Shown: positions 60,552 through 64,000 of the stretch, in pieces
Layout of the letters: every line of letters starts with the position of its first letter
How positions within the stretch are numbered: the first letter of the stretch is position 1
Assembly (NCBI GenBank): GCA_963734595.1
Contig: CAVTHV010000037.1
Span: forward strand, 248,001-312,000
Direction of reading: 5' to 3'
DNA length: 64,000 nucleotides
Origin: CAKKQX01 sp963734595
Lineage (GTDB): Bacteria > Pseudomonadota > Gammaproteobacteria > Burkholderiales > SG8-41
Notes under the pieces: model-generated
What the model saw: only the letters and a program-made list of their open reading frames with translations
The model's database searches: none
Told to the model about the DNA's origin: nothing
Program-made: the position numbers and the translations under genes

Positions 60552-61649
60552 CGCTGGTTCTTGGTCTGGCTGCTGATGGCGACACTATACGGTGGCGTCA
60601 CCGCCATGGCCAGCGAAGCCGTTCCCGCCCGGCCGCCGGCCGGGGCGGCGACCCAGGCGGAACCGGTCACCGCAATTCCTCATGTCGCGTTGCTGCTGCC
60701 GGTCAATTCAAAACGATTCGCCAGGCCCGCCGCGGCGGTGAACGCCGGGTTCCTGGCCGCGGCCAAAACGCAGGGATGGTCGCCGTTGCCGATTCGCGTC
60801 TATCCCGTCACCGGTGACCCGCAGAATGTGATCACCGGCTATCGCCAGGCACTGGCCGCCGGAGCGCGCGTCGTGGTCGGCCCGCTGACTCGGGACGCGG
60901 TCACCGCGCTGGCGGCGAGCGATGTCGTTGCCGTGCCGACACTCGCCCTCAATGTTCCCGACGACCGCAGCACCATGCCCCCCAATCTCTATACCCTGAG
61001 CCTGCAGATCGAAGCCGAGGCGCGCCAGGTCGCGCGACTCGCGTTCAAGGAAGGCCGCCGCAATGCCGTCACCATCAACGGCGACACGCCGCTGCTGCGG
61101 CGCATGCACCAGGCTTTTGTCGAGGAATTCACGCGGCTTGGCGGCAGGCATGTCGCAGAATACGCGTTCACGGCCGATGTCGACGGTCTCGAGCGCATCA
61201 GGCAGGCGGTCGGCATCGGCGGCGCCGACATGGCGTTTCTTGCTCTCGATTTCCGGCAGGCGCGCCTGATGCGCTCCTACCTCGACCCGTTGCCGCTTTA
61301 CGCCACCTCGCAGGTCAATCCCGGCAACGCCGGGCCGCTGGCGGGCTTCGATCTGGGCAACATCCGTTTCGTGGACATGCCGTGGCTGGTGCAGCCCGAC
61401 CACCCGGCGGTGATGATTTACCCGCGCCAGGATTATCGCGACGAGATCGACCTCGACCGCCTGTATGCGCTCGGCATCGATGCCTTTCGCATCGCGCAGA
61501 ATCTGCTCAACAACCGGCCCGATACCGCGCTCGACGGCGTGACCGGGCACATCACGCTCGGCCGCAACCACCACTTCGTGCGCGAACTCCCGGTCGCGCA
61601 GTTCAGCGACGGCAAACTGCTGGTGCCCGACGGCTCCGCACAGCCATGA
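60531..61649 (+). CDS. LpoA-like penicillin-binding protein activator (periplasmic)
   Basis: 372 residues. The signal sequence (HRWFLVWLLMATLYGGVTAMA) has no lipobox Cys at its end, unlike E. coli LpoA; the mature part is a periplasmic-binding-protein-like domain (HVALLLPVNSKRFARPAAAV, VVGPLTRDAV, LALNVPDD). LpoA activates PBP1A from the outer membrane. The order rsmI/lpoA/yraN/diaA supports the name. The 3' end overlaps yraN by ATGA. Confidence 0.8.
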   Translation: MRCGISHRWFLVWLLMATLYGGVTAMASEAVPARPPAGAATQAEPVTAIPHVALLLPVNSKRFARPAAAVNAGFLAAAKTQGWSPLPIRVYPVTGDPQNVITGYRQALAAGARVVVGPLTRDAVTALAASDVVAVPTLALNVPDDRSTMPPNLYTLSLQIEAEARQVARLAFKEGRRNAVTINGDTPLLRRMHQAFVEEFTRLGGRHVAEYAFTADVDGLERIRQAVGIGGADMAFLALDFRQARLMRSYLDPLPLYATSQVNPGNAGPLAGFDLGNIRFVDMPWLVQPDHPAVMIYPRQDYRDEIDLDRLYALGIDAFRIAQNLLNNRPDTALDGVTGHITLGRNHHFVRELPVAQFSDGKLLVPDGSAQP

Positions 61650-61981
61650 AAGGCGAGACCGCCGAACAGCTTGCTGCCGCATTCCTGCAGCGCCAGGGGC
61701 TTAAAATCACGCACCGCAACTACCGCTGCCGCTTCGGCGAGATCGATCTCGTCGCGCAGGACGGAAAAACGCTGGTGTTCATCGAGGTGAGAAGCCGCCG
61801 CAGCGAAAATTTCGGCGGCGCCGCGGCCAGCATCACGCAGAACAAGCGCGACAAGCTGCTGCGCACGGCACGCCACTTCCTCGCGCACAGCCGGAGCACC
61901 GCACCGTGCCGCTTCGATGCCGTGCTGATTCGCGGCGAACCGCCGCAGGTCGAATGGATAAGAAATGCATTTGGCGAATGA
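61646..61981 (+). CDS. yraN: UPF0102 (YraN) endonuclease-like protein
   Basis: 111 residues. GETAEQLAAAFLQRQGLKIT, NYRCRFGEIDLVAQDGKTLVFIEVRSR: a restriction-endonuclease-like fold with GEIDL and EVR residues in the putative metal site. No activity is firmly known for the family. The start overlaps the LpoA-like stop codon. Confidence 0.94.
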   Translation: MKGETAEQLAAAFLQRQGLKITHRNYRCRFGEIDLVAQDGKTLVFIEVRSRRSENFGGAAASITQNKRDKLLRTARHFLAHSRSTAPCRFDAVLIRGEPPQVEWIRNAFGE

Positions 61982-62027
61982 GCGGCCCTCTCTGTAGAAT
62001 AGCCGCTCATTCCCTTCCGGCACACCC

Positions 62028-62618
62028 ATGGACCTGATCAGCCGCATCAGCGAGAACTTTTCCGAGAGCGCACATCTCAAACTGCAAAGCATGGATGCGC
62101 TGGCCGGCCCCATTGCGGCGGCGGCGGAACACATGGTGCAATGCCTCAAACACGATGGCAAGATTCTTGCCTGCGGCAACGGCGGCTCGGCCGCGGATGC
62201 CCAGCATTTTTCCGCGGAGCTGCTCAATCGCTTCGAGATGGAACGGCCGGGACTTGCCGCGGTCGCGCTTACCACCGATTCCTCGACCCTGACCTCGATC
62301 GCCAACGATTACGATTTTGACCAGGTATTCTCCAAACAGGTACGCGCGCTCGGTCACGCCGATGACGTGCTGCTGGCGATCTCCACCAGCGGCAACTCGC
62401 GCAACGTGATCGCCGCAGTCCAGGCCGCGCACGAATCCCAGATGGGCGTCGTGGCCCTGACCGGCAGAAATGGCGGCAATATGGGCGAGATCCTGTTACC
62501 TTCCGACATCCACATCTGCGTTCCGGCCACCAGCACGGCGCGCATCCAGGAAGTGCATCTGCTCATGTTGCACTGCCTGTGCGATGCCATCGATTGTCTT
62601 TTACTGGGAGTCGAATAA
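62028..62618 (+). CDS. SIS-domain phosphoheptose isomerase-type protein (DiaA/GmhA)
   Basis: 196 residues. CGNGGSAADAQHFSAELLNRFEMERPGLAAVAL with TSIANDYDFDQVFSKQVRALG is the GmhA/DiaA family. GmhA isomerises sedoheptulose-7-phosphate for LPS heptose; DiaA binds DnaA. The position after yraN and before a BON lipoprotein is that of diaA, while rfaE2 nearby suits gmhA; sequence alone does not decide. Confidence 0.9.
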   Translation: MDLISRISENFSESAHLKLQSMDALAGPIAAAAEHMVQCLKHDGKILACGNGGSAADAQHFSAELLNRFEMERPGLAAVALTTDSSTLTSIANDYDFDQVFSKQVRALGHADDVLLAISTSGNSRNVIAAVQAAHESQMGVVALTGRNGGNMGEILLPSDIHICVPATSTARIQEVHLLMLHCLCDAIDCLLLGVE

Positions 62619-63183
62619 ATGCGTAACATCATCGGGTTATTGATAATTGCCGCGCTGCCGGTGCTGCACGGCTGCGCCGCAGTCGTGGTCGGCGGCGCCG
62701 CCACCGGCGCGGTGATGGCTGATGACCGCCGCACGGTCGGCACCATCACCGAAGACCAGGGCATCGAGATCAAGGCTGCGAACCGCATCGGCGAGAAGTT
62801 CGGCGATGCCCACATCAACGTCACGAGCTACAACCGGATGCTGCTGCTCACCGGAGAAGCCGCCGATGCCGCGGCGAAAGACCGAAATCGGGAAAATCGC
62901 GGGCGCGGTCGAAAACGTGCGCAGCGTCGACAACGAAATCCGGATCGCCGGCAACAGCTCGCTGTCGGCGCGCGCCAACGATTCGTACCTGACTTCCAAG
63001 GTCAAGGCGCGTTTCCTCGACGCCCAGAAATTCGACGTGGTCCACGTCAAAGTCGTCACCGAAGCCAACATCGTTTATCTGCTGGGCCTGGTGACGCGCA
63101 AGGAAGCCGCCGACGCCACCGAGATCGCGCGCACCACCGGCGGCGTGCAGCGGGTCGTGCGGCTGTTCGAGTATCTCGACTGA
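62619..63183 (+). CDS. BON-domain outer-membrane lipoprotein (DolP/YraP-like), frameshifted
   Basis: About 188 residues. Lipoprotein signal with lipobox LHGC (Cys 19) and two BON domains (GIEIKAANRIGEKFGDAHINVTSYNRMLLLTGE, ends given; then SYLTSKVKARFLDAQKF and VYLLGLVTRKEAADATEIARTT). An extra G near 62880 splits the frame; without it AAAKTEIGKIAGAVENVR is continuous. DolP maintains outer-membrane integrity. It begins directly after the preceding stop codon. Confidence 0.9.
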
Positions 63184-63187
63184 GTCC

Positions 63188-63238
63188 GTGAATGGCAGCA
63201 GCCCGCAACGCGGGCTTACCTTACCCCTTGCCATTCAC
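63188..63238. repeat. Nested palindrome after the BON gene
   Basis: Outer arms GTGAATGGCA (63188-63197) and TGCCATTCAC (63229-63238), inner hairpin AGCCCGC-AAC-GCGGGCT (63200-63216). The outer arm shares GTGAATG with the repeat at 2984. It could act as a terminator, but there is no T-run. Confidence 0.8.
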
Positions 63239-63243
63239 CCCGC

Positions 63244-63732
63244 ATGTATCCCGCACCCGCCTTCGAATCCAAGATCTGTGCGCCGCAGGCGCTTGCCGCG
63301 CGCATCGCGCAGCTCGCCCGCCCGCTGGTTTTCACCAACGGCGTGTTCGACATCCTGCACCGCGGCCACGTCACTTACCTCGCACAGGCGCGCGCGCTGG
63401 GCGCGAGCCTCGTCGTCGCCGTCAATTCCGATGCGTCGGTCAAGCGCCTGGGAAAAGGCGATGACCGCCCGGTCAATCCGCTCGCGGACCGGCTGGCCGT
63501 GCTTGCGGCGCTGGAGTCGGTGAGCCTGGTGACCTGGTTCGAGGAAGACACGCCGCTCGGATTGATCCTCGCGGCAAAACCCGACGTGCTGGTGAAAGGC
63601 GGCGACTGGAAGCCGGGAGAAATCGTCGGCGCCCGAGAAGTGCGGGACTGGGGCGGCGCGGTGCACTCGATTCCGTTCGCGCACGATCGCTCGACGTCTG
63701 CACTGCTCGATACCATTCGCGAACGGAAATAG
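63244..63732 (+). CDS. rfaE2: D-glycero-beta-D-manno-heptose 1-phosphate adenylyltransferase
   Basis: 162 residues. Nucleotidyltransferase with FTNGVFDILHRGHVTYL (HxGH) and VNSDASVKRLGKG. It makes ADP-heptose for LPS. Only the C-terminal half of HldE is present, the split form usual in betaproteobacteria. Confidence 0.94.
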   Translation: MYPAPAFESKICAPQALAARIAQLARPLVFTNGVFDILHRGHVTYLAQARALGASLVVAVNSDASVKRLGKGDDRPVNPLADRLAVLAALESVSLVTWFEEDTPLGLILAAKPDVLVKGGDWKPGEIVGAREVRDWGGAVHSIPFAHDRSTSALLDTIRERK

Positions 63733-63738
63733 CACGCC

Positions 63739-64000
63739 TCACGGCCGTTCGGTCGCGGCCATTCCTGTCCCGGGCGTCTGCCAGCCGCCTCCCAGGGCCT
63801 TCACCAGCAGCACCGCGGCCGTCAGCCGCTGCCCGAGGATGCCCACCGCGGTCCGCTCGTTCGAGAGCTGTGCCGCCTGAACGATCACGACGTTGAGGAA
63901 ATTGATCGTTCCCGCTTTGTACTGATTGGTGGTCAGCGCGAATGATTCGCGCGCGGCTTTTACCGCTTCATCCTGCACCTGCGCCTCCTCTTCCAGGATG
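63739..64000 (-). CDS. RND efflux outer-membrane factor (NodT/OprM family), C-terminal part
   Basis: The gene runs off the window edge. The visible 3' end encodes AVKAARESFALTTNQYKAGTINFLNVVIVQAAQLSNERTAVGILGQRLTAAVLLVKALGGGW (ends AVKAARESFALT and LVKALGGGW), the last helical repeat of TolC-like channel proteins. It would form the outer-membrane duct of a tripartite efflux pump. Confidence 0.88.
   Translation of the reverse strand, partial: ILEEEAQVQDEAVKAARESFALTTNQYKAGTINFLNVVIVQAAQLSNERTAVGILGQRLTAAVLLVKALGGGWQTPGTGMAATERP

Overview
The window looks like a chromosomal piece of a GC-rich betaproteobacterium, probably Burkholderiales or a relative. The evidence is the gene order of several housekeeping blocks (rpsP-rimM-trmD-rplS; ffh next to ypjD and a CorC-like gene; pilC-pilD-coaE-zapD-yacG followed by a Nudix/ThiE fusion; argJ-secA-lpxC joined to a complete division and cell-wall cluster) and two TctC-type (Bug family) binding proteins. 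I see no phage, plasmid, CRISPR or tRNA genes.

Region 1 (about 1-17.2 kb) is accessory metabolism. One long minus-strand gene set runs from a SuyA/SuyB (UxaA-family) lyase pair through SdhB, two cytochrome-b-type membrane anchors, a TSUP exporter, a TctC protein, a two-subunit class I fumarase/tartrate dehydratase, an SdhA/FrdA-like flavoprotein, a second TctC, an LDH2/MDH2 (ComC-like) dehydrogenase, two acyl-CoA dehydrogenases, a cupin and an amidohydrolase. A divergent GntR/HutC regulator and an AEC transporter sit at its head, with a good sigma-70 promoter and a direct-repeat candidate operator between. This is the best candidate for an undescribed system: a catabolic operon carrying its own fumarase and fumarate reductase/succinate dehydrogenase, whose flavoprotein has Cys in place of the FAD-linking His.

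Region 2 (17.2-36.8 kb) is housekeeping: a TPR protein, the rpsP-rplS operon, a nitroreductase-like protein, ffh, ypjD, a CorC-like protein, pilC-pilD (no pilB beside them), coaE, zapD, yacG, Nudix-ThiE, a DUF815 ATPase with an in-frame stop, argJ, secA and an M23 peptidase.

Region 3 (36.8-57.6 kb) is the cell-wall and division cluster read on the minus strand: mraZ, rsmH, ftsL, ftsI, murE, murF, mraY, murD, ftsW, murG, murC, murB, ddl, ftsQ, ftsA, ftsZ, lpxC, then a small membrane protein, with dciA on the other strand. mraZ has a sigma-70 promoter overlapping MraZ-type 10-bp repeats. rnpB lies just upstream. Region 4 (57.6-64 kb) holds a 267-bp foldback element, chaC, pyrC, rsmI, an LpoA-like protein, yraN, a diaA/gmhA-like gene, a BON lipoprotein, rfaE2 and the end of an outer-membrane efflux gene.

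Two window-wide features stand out. First, there are roughly forty to fifty frameshifts, nearly all explained by one extra base, concentrated in 31-51 kb and in essential genes. They are most likely read or assembly errors, so frameshifted genes are given as full spans. Second, short tandem repeats with a fixed 7-nt period but differing unit sequences, often in palindromic pairs, occupy many intergenic gaps and also lie in frame inside murB, murD, murE and murF.
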